Both the position numbers and the translations under genes were made by a program. DNA of 64,000 bases, from NCBI RefSeq assembly GCF_002742625.1, contig NZ_PEBF01000001.1, forward strand, positions 2,728,001-2,792,000. Reading direction: 5' to 3'. This DNA is from Caulobacter sp. FWC2. Its GTDB lineage: Bacteria; Pseudomonadota; Alphaproteobacteria; Caulobacterales; Caulobacteraceae. Shown here piece after piece: positions 17,588-24,889 of this stretch. The notes below the pieces were generated by a model. It ran no database searches. It was given only the letters and a program-made list of their open reading frames with translations, and was not told the origin of the DNA. The number at the start of each line of letters is the position of its first letter. Positions within the stretch are counted from its first letter, which is position 1.

Positions 17588-17937
17588 TGATCATCCCCTC
17601 CGGCGTGAAGGTGCATCTGGCGCTGGGTCAGACCGACATGCGCAAGGGCTTCGACGGCCTGTCGATGCTGGTGCAAGACCTGCTGAAGGAAGACCCGTTC
17701 TCGGGCCACCTGTTCGCCTTCCGGGGACGAAAGGCCGACACCATCAAGCTGCTCTACTGGGACGGAACGGGCCTGTGCCTGTTCACCAAGCGGCTGCAAC
17801 GCGGGCGCTTCATCTGGCCCCATATCACCACGCCGGGCGGCTGCGTGGTGCTCACGCCCGCCCAGCTCGCCATGCTGATCGAAGGCATCGACTGGCGGTT
17901 CCCAGAGCGCACCTGGAGGCCCGCCATCGCCGGCTGA
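17584..17937 (+). CDS. tnpB: IS66 TnpB (Orf2) protein
   Basis: The 117-residue protein shows the complete IS66 Orf2 pattern: TDMRKGFDGLSMLVQ at residues 17-31, then GHLFAFRGRKADTIKLLYWD and GLCLFTKRLQRGRF. This protein is required for transposition of IS66 elements but has no known catalytic activity. ATG 17584 is used because it overlaps the tnpA stop (ATGA) and gives the standard length. Confidence 0.95.
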   Translation: MMIIPSGVKVHLALGQTDMRKGFDGLSMLVQDLLKEDPFSGHLFAFRGRKADTIKLLYWDGTGLCLFTKRLQRGRFIWPHITTPGGCVVLTPAQLAMLIEGIDWRFPERTWRPAIAG

Positions 17938-18009
17938 AGCCACGCCAAAACCCCTGCCAAATAAGGGGAAAATGCTTGGTCGCGGAGTCCGAAAATAGTA
18001 GAATCGGGC

Positions 18010-19536
18010 ATGCGGCTGGATCTGGAAAACCTGCCTACCGACACGGCCTTGCTGCACCAGTTGGTGCGCGAAATGGCCGGCTTCGTCGGTGAGCGGGACA
18101 GCGAGATCGAGCGGCTCAAAGCCATCATCAAGCAGCTCCAGCGCGCCCAGTTTGGCCGCCGTTCCGAGCGCCTGGACGCCGATCAACTGGCGCTGGCCCT
18201 GGAGGATGTGGAGACCGATCTGGCCGCCGCCGAAGCGCGCCGGCCCGACATCCTGCCGACGCCCGCGAAGGCTCAGCCCAAGCGCAAACCGCTCCCCGAC
18301 CATCTGCCGCGCGAAGACCGGTTGATCGACATCGACAGCCCGGTCTGCGCCTGCGGCGGCGCCCTGCACAGCATCGGCGAGAGCGTCAGCGAGATGCTGG
18401 ACTGGGTCCCGGCGCAGATGCGGGTGATCCGGATCGTGCGCCCCAAGTACGCCTGCCGGGCCTGCGCCACGGTGGTCCAGGCGCCGGCGCCGGAGCGGCC
18501 GATCGATGGCGGCCTGGCCACGCCGGCGCTGCTGGCCCAGGTGCTGGTCAGCAAGTACTGCGACCACACCCCGCTCTATCGGCAGTCCAAAATCTTCGCT
18601 CGGCATGGCGTGGATCTGGAGCGCTCGACGCTGGCTGGTTGGGTCGGCGGGGCGTGTTGGTGGCTGCAAGCCCTGCACGACAGGCTGGCCGAAAACCTGT
18701 TCGCCAGCGGCCATCTGTTCGCCGACGACACGCCGATCCCGGTGCTGGATCCTGGTCGGGGTCGGACCAAGACCGGACGCCTCTGGGCCTACACCCGTGA
18801 TGATCGGCCGTGGGGCGGACCCGAGCCGCCGGGCACGGTCTATGTCTATGCGCCGGACCGAAAGGGCGAGCGCCCGGCCGCCCATCTGGGCCGGTTCAAG
18901 GGCGTTCTCCAGGTCGATGGCTATGCCGGCTTCGAACCGCTGACGGCGTCCGGGGACGTCAAGCTGGCGGCCTGTTGGGCGCACACTCGGCGCAAGTTCT
19001 ATGAGATCGCCGAGTCCACCAAGGCGCCCGTGGCCGTCGAGGCGTTGCGCCGGATCGGCGAGCTCTACGCCATCGAAGCCCAGGTGCGCGGCCAGTCGGC
19101 GGCGCTGCGGCGGGCGGCGCGTCAGGAGTCTTCCCGTCCGCTGGTCGATGCCCTGCACGCCTGGTTCGAACGTCAGCTCACCCGCGTGCCGCCGCGCGGC
19201 GCTCTGGCCGAGGCCATTCGCTACGCCCTGGGCCGCTGGGACGCCCTCAGCCTGTTCCTCACCGATGGCCGCATCGACCTGGACAACAACCCCGTCGAGC
19301 GCGCGATCCGGCCCATTGCCTTGGGCCGCAAGAACCACCTGTTCGCCGGTTCGGACGGCGGCGGCGACCGCTGGGCCGTGGTCGGTTCGCTGATCGAGAC
19401 CGCCAAGATGAACGGCGTCGAGCCCTTCGCCTACCTGCGTGATGTGCTGGAGCGCATGGTCGATGGGCACCCCGTCAACCGCCTCGACGAGCTGCTGCCC
19501 TGGGCCTGGAAGCGCGGAAATCACGTCAACACCTGA
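18010..19536 (+). CDS. tnpC: IS66 transposase TnpC
   Basis: The 508-residue transposase has the usual layout: an N-terminal leucine-rich helix (residues about 5-45) with QFGRRSERLD, a zinc-binding segment with C-x-C and C-x-x-C (CACGG, YACRACA), and the DDE catalytic core with acidic residues in FADDTPIP, LQVDGYAGF and NPVERAIRP. The full length ends with the IS66 C-terminal segment shortly before the right inverted repeat. It appears intact and probably active. Confidence 0.96.
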   Translation: MRLDLENLPTDTALLHQLVREMAGFVGERDSEIERLKAIIKQLQRAQFGRRSERLDADQLALALEDVETDLAAAEARRPDILPTPAKAQPKRKPLPDHLPREDRLIDIDSPVCACGGALHSIGESVSEMLDWVPAQMRVIRIVRPKYACRACATVVQAPAPERPIDGGLATPALLAQVLVSKYCDHTPLYRQSKIFARHGVDLERSTLAGWVGGACWWLQALHDRLAENLFASGHLFADDTPIPVLDPGRGRTKTGRLWAYTRDDRPWGGPEPPGTVYVYAPDRKGERPAAHLGRFKGVLQVDGYAGFEPLTASGDVKLAACWAHTRRKFYEIAESTKAPVAVEALRRIGELYAIEAQVRGQSAALRRAARQESSRPLVDALHAWFERQLTRVPPRGALAEAIRYALGRWDALSLFLTDGRIDLDNNPVERAIRPIALGRKNHLFAGSDGGGDRWAVVGSLIETAKMNGVEPFAYLRDVLERMVDGHPVNRLDELLPWAWKRGNHVNT

Positions 19537-19562
19537 CCGACGTGCAGCGGCCGGACGCTTAC

Positions 19563-19570
19563 AGTTCTCC
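19563..19570. repeat. Right target-site duplication of the IS66 element (AGTTCTCC)
   Basis: The octamer AGTTCTCC directly follows the right inverted repeat and is identical to 16631-16638. Joining the outer flanks reconstructs the pre-insertion intergenic sequence between transglycosylase and relaxase genes. Confidence 0.95.
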
Positions 19571-19625
19571 CCGACCTCGTTCCTACCGCCAGCCCGTCCA
19601 ACCCTGATCGCGACCCGAAACGCCC

Positions 19626-20456
19626 TCATGGCCACAACCCGCCCATACCCGCGCGCTCTGTCTGGTCCTTGATCGACGCGTCGCCTGTAGCACTCGGAGC
19701 CACGAACAGACCGGCGGCCCTTGGGTCCACGTTAGTGACCGGGCGTGTCATGGGCATCGGTTGCTCGAGCAAGGGAGCCACACGCTGAATGTAGATCTGG
19801 GTCTCGCGTGGCAGGGTTTGCGTGCCCGCCAGATGGTTCGCGTAACGCTGCGGTCCGGCGTTATAGGCCCCAAGCAAACCTGGCGCGCCGAACCGATCAT
19901 ACATGCGGCGAAGATAAGCTGACCCGGCCAGAACATTGGCGCGCACGTCAAAGGGGTCGTCGCCAAGCCCGAGCTCAAGGGACATTTCGCGCCAAGTGGC
20001 CGGCATCACCTGCAGCAAGCCCATCGCGCCTTTTGGCGATCTCGCGTCAGGTCTGCCGCCGCTTTCCTGGCGCATCACCGCATAGATCCAGGTCTCAGGA
20101 AGACCAAACCGAAGCGCCGCCTCTGATACGGCCTGGGCGATCTCACCGCGGGCCTCCACCCGACCATTGGAGAACCCCGCTGCGGATTGCGCGAAGGCCG
20201 GAGCTTTCAACGCAGACCCGCCCAGGAGCGCAACCAGAGCAACCACCGCGCACGTTCCGCGCAAAGGTCTTCCGTTCTTCGCGGTCGCATCGATCGTGCG
20301 GCCGTGCTTGCCGGCGTCAAGGGCGAGGCGCGAGACGCGCCGGCCTGGCGGCCTCCCTTGACCCCGGCCGCGCGCGACCGCTGACAAAATCTCGACCGGG
20401 ACGAGGAAAGGACCGGCAAACCGACCGAACAAGGAAAGGCTGGAAAGTCGCTTCAC
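19626..20456 (-). CDS. Lytic transglycosylase of the conjugation module
   Basis: The 276-residue protein has an SLT (goose lysozyme-like) domain: ETWIYAVMRQESGGRPDARS with the catalytic Glu, SPKGAMGLLQVMPATW, and LAGSAYLRRMYDRFG followed by GAYNAGP. An N-terminal hydrophobic stretch (ALVALLGGSALKAPAFA) is a signal sequence, preceded by a basic extension. Such enzymes open peptidoglycan for the type IV secretion channel. The start GTG 20456 overlaps the traF stop as GTGA, which decides it. The IS66 element lies about 60 bp downstream of its stop. Confidence 0.9.
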   Translation of the reverse strand: MKRLSSLSLFGRFAGPFLVPVEILSAVARGRGQGRPPGRRVSRLALDAGKHGRTIDATAKNGRPLRGTCAVVALVALLGGSALKAPAFAQSAAGFSNGRVEARGEIAQAVSEAALRFGLPETWIYAVMRQESGGRPDARSPKGAMGLLQVMPATWREMSLELGLGDDPFDVRANVLAGSAYLRRMYDRFGAPGLLGAYNAGPQRYANHLAGTQTLPRETQIYIQRVAPLLEQPMPMTRPVTNVDPRAAGLFVAPSATGDASIKDQTERAGMGGLWP

Positions 20457-20974
20457 GGCCGCGCATCCCACGTCCAGAGGGGCCGTGCGCGACCGATGAT
20501 CCCGCGTACCGGCAACGGCCCGAAGTAGCGGCTGTCCAGGCTGTCGGCGGCGTTCCGATTGACGATCAGGACCTCGGCGGCGGTCAGACGATGGCACCCC
20601 GAATAGGCCGGTAGCCCCCTGCCCCACCGATCTGTCCGGCGCATGCGGGCGACCATCTGACCGTCGATCCACAAGCCGTCGGAGCGCCCGCAAACCTCCT
20701 GCCCGTGACGCGCCGCGACTCGCTTGAGAAGCGGGACGTTGGCGGGAAGGTAGTGACGCCGCGCCATCCAAAATGCCAGGCGGGCTGGTGGCTTGATCGC
20801 AACCCATTCGCCAACGCGCGGCGCGCCAGGATGCAAAGTGTAGAAGCCGATCGGCGCACTCGCCGTCGTGTTGAACAGCAGGCGAGGCGCGATGGTTTCG
20901 CGACTGGCCAGAAGCATCAAGACGCATCCCGCGCCCGCCCAAACGGCGAGACCAAGTTTCGATCGGGCGCTCAT
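20453..20974 (-). CDS. traF: TraF-like S26 signal peptidase of conjugation module
   Basis: The 173-residue protein begins with one membrane segment (LGLAVWAGAGCVLMLLA), then SAPIGFYTLHPGAPRVGEWVA, where the Ser is the probable nucleophile of S26 peptidases. PLLKRVAARHGQEVC supplies the catalytic Lys, and ADSLDSRYFGPLP is the conserved C-terminal box. TraF processes the pilin or a relaxase partner in IncP-like systems. The start ATG overlaps the stop of the DUF2840 gene (ATGA), and the stop overlaps the transglycosylase start, so this is a tightly packed operon. Confidence 0.9.
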   Translation of the reverse strand: MSARSKLGLAVWAGAGCVLMLLASRETIAPRLLFNTTASAPIGFYTLHPGAPRVGEWVAIKPPARLAFWMARRHYLPANVPLLKRVAARHGQEVCGRSDGLWIDGQMVARMRRTDRWGRGLPAYSGCHRLTAAEVLIVNRNAADSLDSRYFGPLPVRGIIGRARPLWTWDARP

Positions 20975-21447
20975 GACAACAGCTGGCGCAGCAGCCATGC
21001 GCGATGACGGCGGCGGGAATAGACGCGCGGCGGCAGGCCCGCGCCAATCCTTGCGCCGACATGGCGCCAATAGTCGGGCGCGGCCTGCTCTGGCCGAACG
21101 CCGGCTCGCTCCACGCCGTCGATCGCTTCGAGCACGGCCTGGACCTTTGACCAGCTCGCCAGATCGAGCAGGATTTCCGCACCGGGCGAGACTTCCGGAT
21201 AGGTCGTGAATGGCTGCCCTTGCACCACCGCCCGCAGGATGGCGATGCGGGAATCGACTGTCCCATAGTCTCCCGCCCGCCAACGCACGAAGGCAAAGAC
21301 CGCGCCCGGCGCAAACAGGACGGTGCGGCGGCGGCGGTCATGAACCTGCTCGCCGACGGGTCGGCCAAAGCGGATCCAGCGTTCGATGCGCTCCTTCAGG
21401 AACAGGAGTTCGACGCGGGTGAGGCTGGGAGGCGGTCGCTCAAACAT
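20971..21447 (-). CDS. DUF2840 protein
   Basis: The 158-residue product has the DUF2840 look: KERIERWIRFGRPVGEQVHD at the N-terminus, FAFVRWRAGDYGTVDSRIAI, and a C-terminal RVYSRRRHRAWLLRQ. Its role is unknown, but the family occurs almost only between an AlpA-like regulator and traF in alphaproteobacterial integrative elements, exactly as here. ATG 21447 gives an 8-nt overlap with the upstream HTH gene and removes six unlikely residues. Confidence 0.85.
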   Translation of the reverse strand: MFERPPPSLTRVELLFLKERIERWIRFGRPVGEQVHDRRRRTVLFAPGAVFAFVRWRAGDYGTVDSRIAILRAVVQGQPFTTYPEVSPGAEILLDLASWSKVQAVLEAIDGVERAGVRPEQAAPDYWRHVGARIGAGLPPRVYSRRRHRAWLLRQLLS

Positions 21448-21727
21448 CGCCGAACCGCCGTACATAGGCCGGAGCCAGGGCCGCGTGCGCCTTGGCCGGC
21501 GGCGTCGTCACCGCCGCTTCGTCGCTGGTCGAGCGCCGCTCGCCGCGACGAGACCAAGCCTCCAAGTCGGCCAAGGTGTAGACGATGCGCCCGCCGTTCT
21601 TGCGATAGACCGGGCCGGTGCCGTAGCACCGGTGCTTGGCTAGGGTGCGTTCGGATATGCGCAAAAGCTTGGCCGCCTCGGGCGCCAGCAACAAGCGCTC
21701 GGAGGTCGGCAGGTCGTTTGGCGACAT
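21440..21727 (-). CDS. AlpA/MerR-like helix-turn-helix protein
   Basis: The 95-residue protein has an excisionase-like winged helix: LLAPEAAKLLRISERTLAKH, then RCYGTGPVYRKNGGRIVYTL and ADLEAWSRRGER. Proteins of this kind regulate excision or the tra operon of integrative elements. It lies just upstream of DUF2840-traF and probably controls or belongs to that operon. The remaining C-terminal residues are alanine-rich and unstructured. Confidence 0.85.
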   Translation of the reverse strand: MSPNDLPTSERLLLAPEAAKLLRISERTLAKHRCYGTGPVYRKNGGRIVYTLADLEAWSRRGERRSTSDEAAVTTPPAKAHAALAPAYVRRFGDV

Positions 21728-21846
21728 GCTCTGGTCCCTAGGCCGCCGGGAAATCTCCGGACATCGGACGGCGGCTGGGGGAAAACCTGACGTTCAGTCG
21801 GCGGGTCGAGGGATGGCGAAGATGGCCCAGGCCTGATTTCGCCACC

Positions 21847-22590
21847 CTAGAAGCCGGCCCTCAGCAGCTTGAGATAGCCGCCCGCCATCAAGCTTCGGCC
21901 TCGGCGCACCAGCCGGATGGTGACGTCACGCAGGGAAGACGTCTTGAAAGCGTCGCTGTCGAGGTTTTCGTCGCCGAACAGGCCGGCGGCGATGTCGCGG
22001 TAGCTTTGCGCTCGGAGGGACCCATCGAGCGCGAAAAGGCTGCGGGCCAAGCGCGCTCGTTGCTCGGTGTTGAAGCGCGACCTCGGCGGCGCGTCGGTCT
22101 GGGTGGCGCGCCGCAAGGCGTCGACGGCTCGAACACGTAGATTGAAGTCCTCGTCGTACGACAGCACGATCATCAGCGGTCCGTCGGGCGCAGCATCACC
22201 GCGGAACAGCAGCTGCAGGCCGCTCGCCAGCCTCAGATGTCGTCCGTCCGCGCCATCGACCGGCGCGCCATTCACGGCCGGAAGCGTCCTGGCCGCTCCG
22301 AACGATCGCCGCTCCAAAGGCACGACCAAGCCCGGCGCGGCGTCAGCACGCCACACCACACGCGCGGCCTCGGCGGATAGATCGGGATCGGCGGGCGCGC
22401 TCAGGCCCCACCGCGTCTCCAGTGCGCCCCCGTGCTTCAGATCATCGAAGTGGAGCCGGTATGCAGGGTTTCGGCGCAAAAACTCCCAGCAAAGGCCGGG
22501 GATCGTAAGCCGTAGAAACGTATGCCAGCCACCGCCGTCGCTGCCGCGCGGCGCCCGATCCGTGCCCGAGGTGGCGTGCGCGGCGGCCAT
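21847..22590 (-). CDS. DUF2285 protein of integrative element
   Basis: The 247-residue product starts with an element-type segment, CWEFLRRNPAYRLHFDDLK, and ends with a DUF2285 domain: RARLARSLFALDGSLRAQSY, RDIAAGLFGDE, and SLRDVTIRLVRRGRSLMAGGY. This combination is typical of regulators or replication-related proteins just upstream of the AlpA-DUF2840-traF genes in alphaproteobacterial elements. The final region resembles a winged helix. No ATPase or nuclease motif is visible. Confidence 0.85.
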   Translation of the reverse strand: MAAAHATSGTDRAPRGSDGGGWHTFLRLTIPGLCWEFLRRNPAYRLHFDDLKHGGALETRWGLSAPADPDLSAEAARVVWRADAAPGLVVPLERRSFGAARTLPAVNGAPVDGADGRHLRLASGLQLLFRGDAAPDGPLMIVLSYDEDFNLRVRAVDALRRATQTDAPPRSRFNTEQRARLARSLFALDGSLRAQSYRDIAAGLFGDENLDSDAFKTSSLRDVTIRLVRRGRSLMAGGYLKLLRAGF

Positions 22591-22756
22591 GTCACTATGG
22601 CGACAGGCTCCATGCGCGTGCGCATCTTCTCACTATCAAAACGGGCGTATAGAGCGAGCTTTCGGCAATATGTCGATCTGGTCACGGCGACGATTAGCGG
22701 AACGATACGCAGCGTGCCGTACAGAGCGCGTTCAAATGCTGCCGTTCGACACGCGA

Positions 22757-23098
22757 CTATGTTCGGCGCAATTTCAGACCAGCCTCGACCAGCACTTTGA
22801 TCGCCGCCAGTTCAGGCTCTGAAAGCGGCGAAAGCAGCTTGATGATGTCGACCAACGAGTCATCCCGATCACTGCGGGCCGCGAAATCGCCGCAGCCGAA
22901 CAGATCACGCGGATCGACTTCTAAGGCCTGAGCCAAACGATCAATGGTCTCGAACGTCGTGCCCTTCTTGCCGCTCTCGATGTTTTTGATCGCGTTCAGT
23001 TGGCGATCAATCTTCTCGGCCAACTGCGGCTGCGTGAGATTCAATCTCTTACGGTGATGGCGGACGAAAGCCCCGAATTGCTCCTCCAGCCTTGCCAT
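22757..23098 (-). CDS. XRE-family regulator
   Basis: The 113-residue protein has a Cro/C1-type domain: FVRHHRKRLNLTQPQLAEKI, then NAIKNIESGKKGTTFETIDR and LAQALEVDPRDLF. ATG 23098 is preferred over the upstream ATG 23155, which would add residues unlike the family. It diverges from fecI (about 120 bp between), so it could regulate either the element module behind it or the lasso export genes ahead. By family and position it more likely belongs to the conjugation module. Confidence 0.85.
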   Translation of the reverse strand: MARLEEQFGAFVRHHRKRLNLTQPQLAEKIDRQLNAIKNIESGKKGTTFETIDRLAQALEVDPRDLFGCGDFAARSDRDDSLVDIIKLLSPLSEPELAAIKVLVEAGLKLRRT

Positions 23099-23220
23099 GC
23101 ACCGGTCCACTCGTTCGACAGAGCGCAATGTTCCGTGACTAGGCGAAAGACACACAGCCTCTCAAAACGACCTCTTGTCCGATTTAGTATCTTTTAAAGA
23201 TCCTTTTTCCGTAGGATTCT

Positions 23221-23751
23221 GTGGGGCAATCTCTGGTGGATCGTCCGATGGATGGCTTCTTCCCTCCCGTGCCCCCGCGCTCGGACCTCGCGCTCGCCGT
23301 TGAGTCGCTGTGCCGACGCTATGACACATGGTTTCGCGACGTGCTGCGCCGGCGCTATGGCGACCAAGCCGACGACTTAGCGCACGAGGCTTATTTGCGT
23401 ACGGCCGCGCACGAGGCCCAGGGCAAGGTCCAGCACCCCAAGGCGTTCCTGCTCAACGTGGCCAACAACCTCGCAACGGATCAGCGGCGCCGAGAAAAGC
23501 GGGAGAACGACTACGCGACCTATCGCGGCGCCTTCCCCGCGCAATCGACGGCGGCGACCCAGGAGATGGCGCTTGCGGTCAAGCAGATCATGCTGGCCCT
23601 ACCGCCAGAGTTGCGCGATTGTTTGATCATGAGCCGCCTCGACGGCCTGACGCATGGGGAGATCGCGTTGCAGCTCGGACTCACCAAGCGCACTGTGAAG
23701 GATCGGGTGCGACGAGCCGCCATCTTGGTCGCGGCATCCATGCAGGACTAA
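23221..23751 (+). CDS. FecI-type ECF sigma factor of the lasso locus
   Basis: The protein (176 residues from GTG 23221, or 167 from ATG 23248) has sigma region 2 (RYGDQADDLAHEAYLRTAAH, HPKAFLLNVANNLATDQRRR) and region 4 (LTHGEIALQLGLTKRTVKDR). It would direct RNA polymerase to the TonB receptor and isopeptidase genes after a signal from the outer membrane receptor via the FecR-like anti-sigma factor. The ATG has a weak GGTGGA upstream; the GTG has none clear. The fecR gene starts 12 bp after its stop. Confidence 0.9.
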   Translation: MGQSLVDRPMDGFFPPVPPRSDLALAVESLCRRYDTWFRDVLRRRYGDQADDLAHEAYLRTAAHEAQGKVQHPKAFLLNVANNLATDQRRREKRENDYATYRGAFPAQSTAATQEMALAVKQIMLALPPELRDCLIMSRLDGLTHGEIALQLGLTKRTVKDRVRRAAILVAASMQD

Positions 23752-23763
23752 GGCGCGATCGCG

Positions 23764-24765
23764 ATGATCAAGGACCCGAAGAAAGCGCCTCGCCCTGTCC
23801 GCGAGGCCGCCGACTGGTTCACCCGGCTCAACGAGCCGCCCATAGAAACCGAGGAGCTTGAAGCGTTCTCGGCTTGGAAAGCCAAACCCGAAAATCGCGC
23901 GGCCTACGAGCGGCTGGAGGACATCAACCGCGCGATGCTCACGCTGAACGATGATCCCGACATACGCCAAGCCAAGGCAGATGCGTTGGCGCGCGGCGCG
24001 GCGCGGCGCCGTCAACGGTTCGCGAGCTGGCGCACATCGCCGCGCGCGATCGGCATCCTCGCGGCAGCCTGCGTGGTCGCCGCGATCGGCGCGGCGGCGG
24101 TGCTGCGCCTGCCGACCTACTCGACCCGTATCGGCGAGACGTTCAGCGCGACGCTTGAGGACGGGTCTCGGATCCAGCTGAACACCGACAGCGCCGTCAG
24201 GGTTCGATATTCAGCGGGGCAGCGTCGCATCGAACTCTTGCGCGGCCAGGCCATGTTCCAAGTCGCTCACAATGCGCAGCGCCCTTTCATCGTGGTCTCA
24301 GGCGATGCCGAAGTGCGCGCGCTCGGAACGCGCTTCGATGTGCGCCGCCTTGGGCAGACGATGCGCGTGGTTCTCGCCCAGGGCAGCGTCGAGGTTACTG
24401 ACAAGTCCGTGCGCGAGACGCCCTGGCGTCTGACGGCCGGCCAGGCCTTGGCGCTTGGTCCGAAGGTTAAAGTAGCGCCTATTGCCCAATCTGTTGACGT
24501 GCCGTCCGCCACCAGTTGGACGACCGGCAGCGTAACCTTCGAGGGCGTTGCGCTTTCCGAGGCGGTGGCCGAACTCAATCGCTACCGGCGCGACAAGATC
24601 ATCCTGGCGCCAGGCGTGCCTGTCGGGCGGCCGATCGGGGGCGTGTTTACCGCCGGCGACAACGACGATTTCATCGCGGCCGTGTCGGCGCTCTACCGGC
24701 TCAAGAGTGTCCGCCGGCCAAATGGAGACTTGGAATTGCAACCGGAAGCGGGCGAACTTGGGTGA
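23764..24765 (+). CDS. FecR-type anti-sigma/sensor protein
   Basis: This 333-residue protein has the FecR layout. A cytoplasmic N-terminal domain (WFTRLNEPPIETEELEAFSA with a conserved FSAWKA-type Trp) would bind the sigma factor. One membrane segment lies at about residues 95-114, and a periplasmic FecR domain (GSRIQLNTDSAVRVRYS, RRIELLRGQAMFQVAHNAQR) ends in a C-terminal STN-like part (LSEAVAELNRYRRDKIIL). It would relay the state of the TonB receptor signalling domain to FecI. Its gene lies between fecI and the receptor gene, the usual order of a cell-surface signalling operon. Confidence 0.92.
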   Translation: MIKDPKKAPRPVREAADWFTRLNEPPIETEELEAFSAWKAKPENRAAYERLEDINRAMLTLNDDPDIRQAKADALARGAARRRQRFASWRTSPRAIGILAAACVVAAIGAAAVLRLPTYSTRIGETFSATLEDGSRIQLNTDSAVRVRYSAGQRRIELLRGQAMFQVAHNAQRPFIVVSGDAEVRALGTRFDVRRLGQTMRVVLAQGSVEVTDKSVRETPWRLTAGQALALGPKVKVAPIAQSVDVPSATSWTTGSVTFEGVALSEAVAELNRYRRDKIILAPGVPVGRPIGGVFTAGDNDDFIAAVSALYRLKSVRRPNGDLELQPEAGELG

Positions 24766-24861
24766 TGTCATAATTTTTTCATGAGGCCGATGTCCTGCGA
24801 CGCCACCCCAGTCGTCTCACCCCAGAGCCAGCGACGGGGCCACAGCGCATCATCTTGAGCG

Positions 24862-24880
24862 CCCCCGTCGTCGGCGGGGG
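24862..24880. promoter_or_regulatory. Small hairpin overlapping the G-rich ribosome binding region of the TonB receptor gene
   Basis: CCCCCG (24862-24867) pairs with CGGGGG (24875-24880) across a 7-nt loop. The right arm contains the G-run nearest to the receptor start at 24890, so folding could mask translation initiation. A role in regulation is only a suggestion. Confidence 0.3.
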
Positions 24881-24889
24881 AAACTAGCG

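Larger units (their letters stand above)
16639..19562 (+). mobile_element. Complete IS66-family insertion sequence
   Basis: The element is 2924 bp long with three plus-strand genes (tnpA, tnpB, tnpC) in IS66 order. Its imperfect terminal inverted repeats begin GTTTGCGTTCGG on the left and GTAAGCGTCCGG on the right, matching at 15 of the first 21 positions. It is flanked by a perfect 8-bp direct repeat, AGTTCTCC. IS66 elements create 8-bp duplications, so boundaries are certain. Intact duplication and intact genes indicate a fairly recent insertion. Its genes run opposite to the tra genes that it interrupts. Confidence 0.95.

Noticed and set aside
17116-19635. 839-residue open frame on the minus strand across the IS66 element
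   Set aside because: It is antisense to well-defined tnpA, tnpB and tnpC; its composition is typical of the shadow frame of GC-rich genes.
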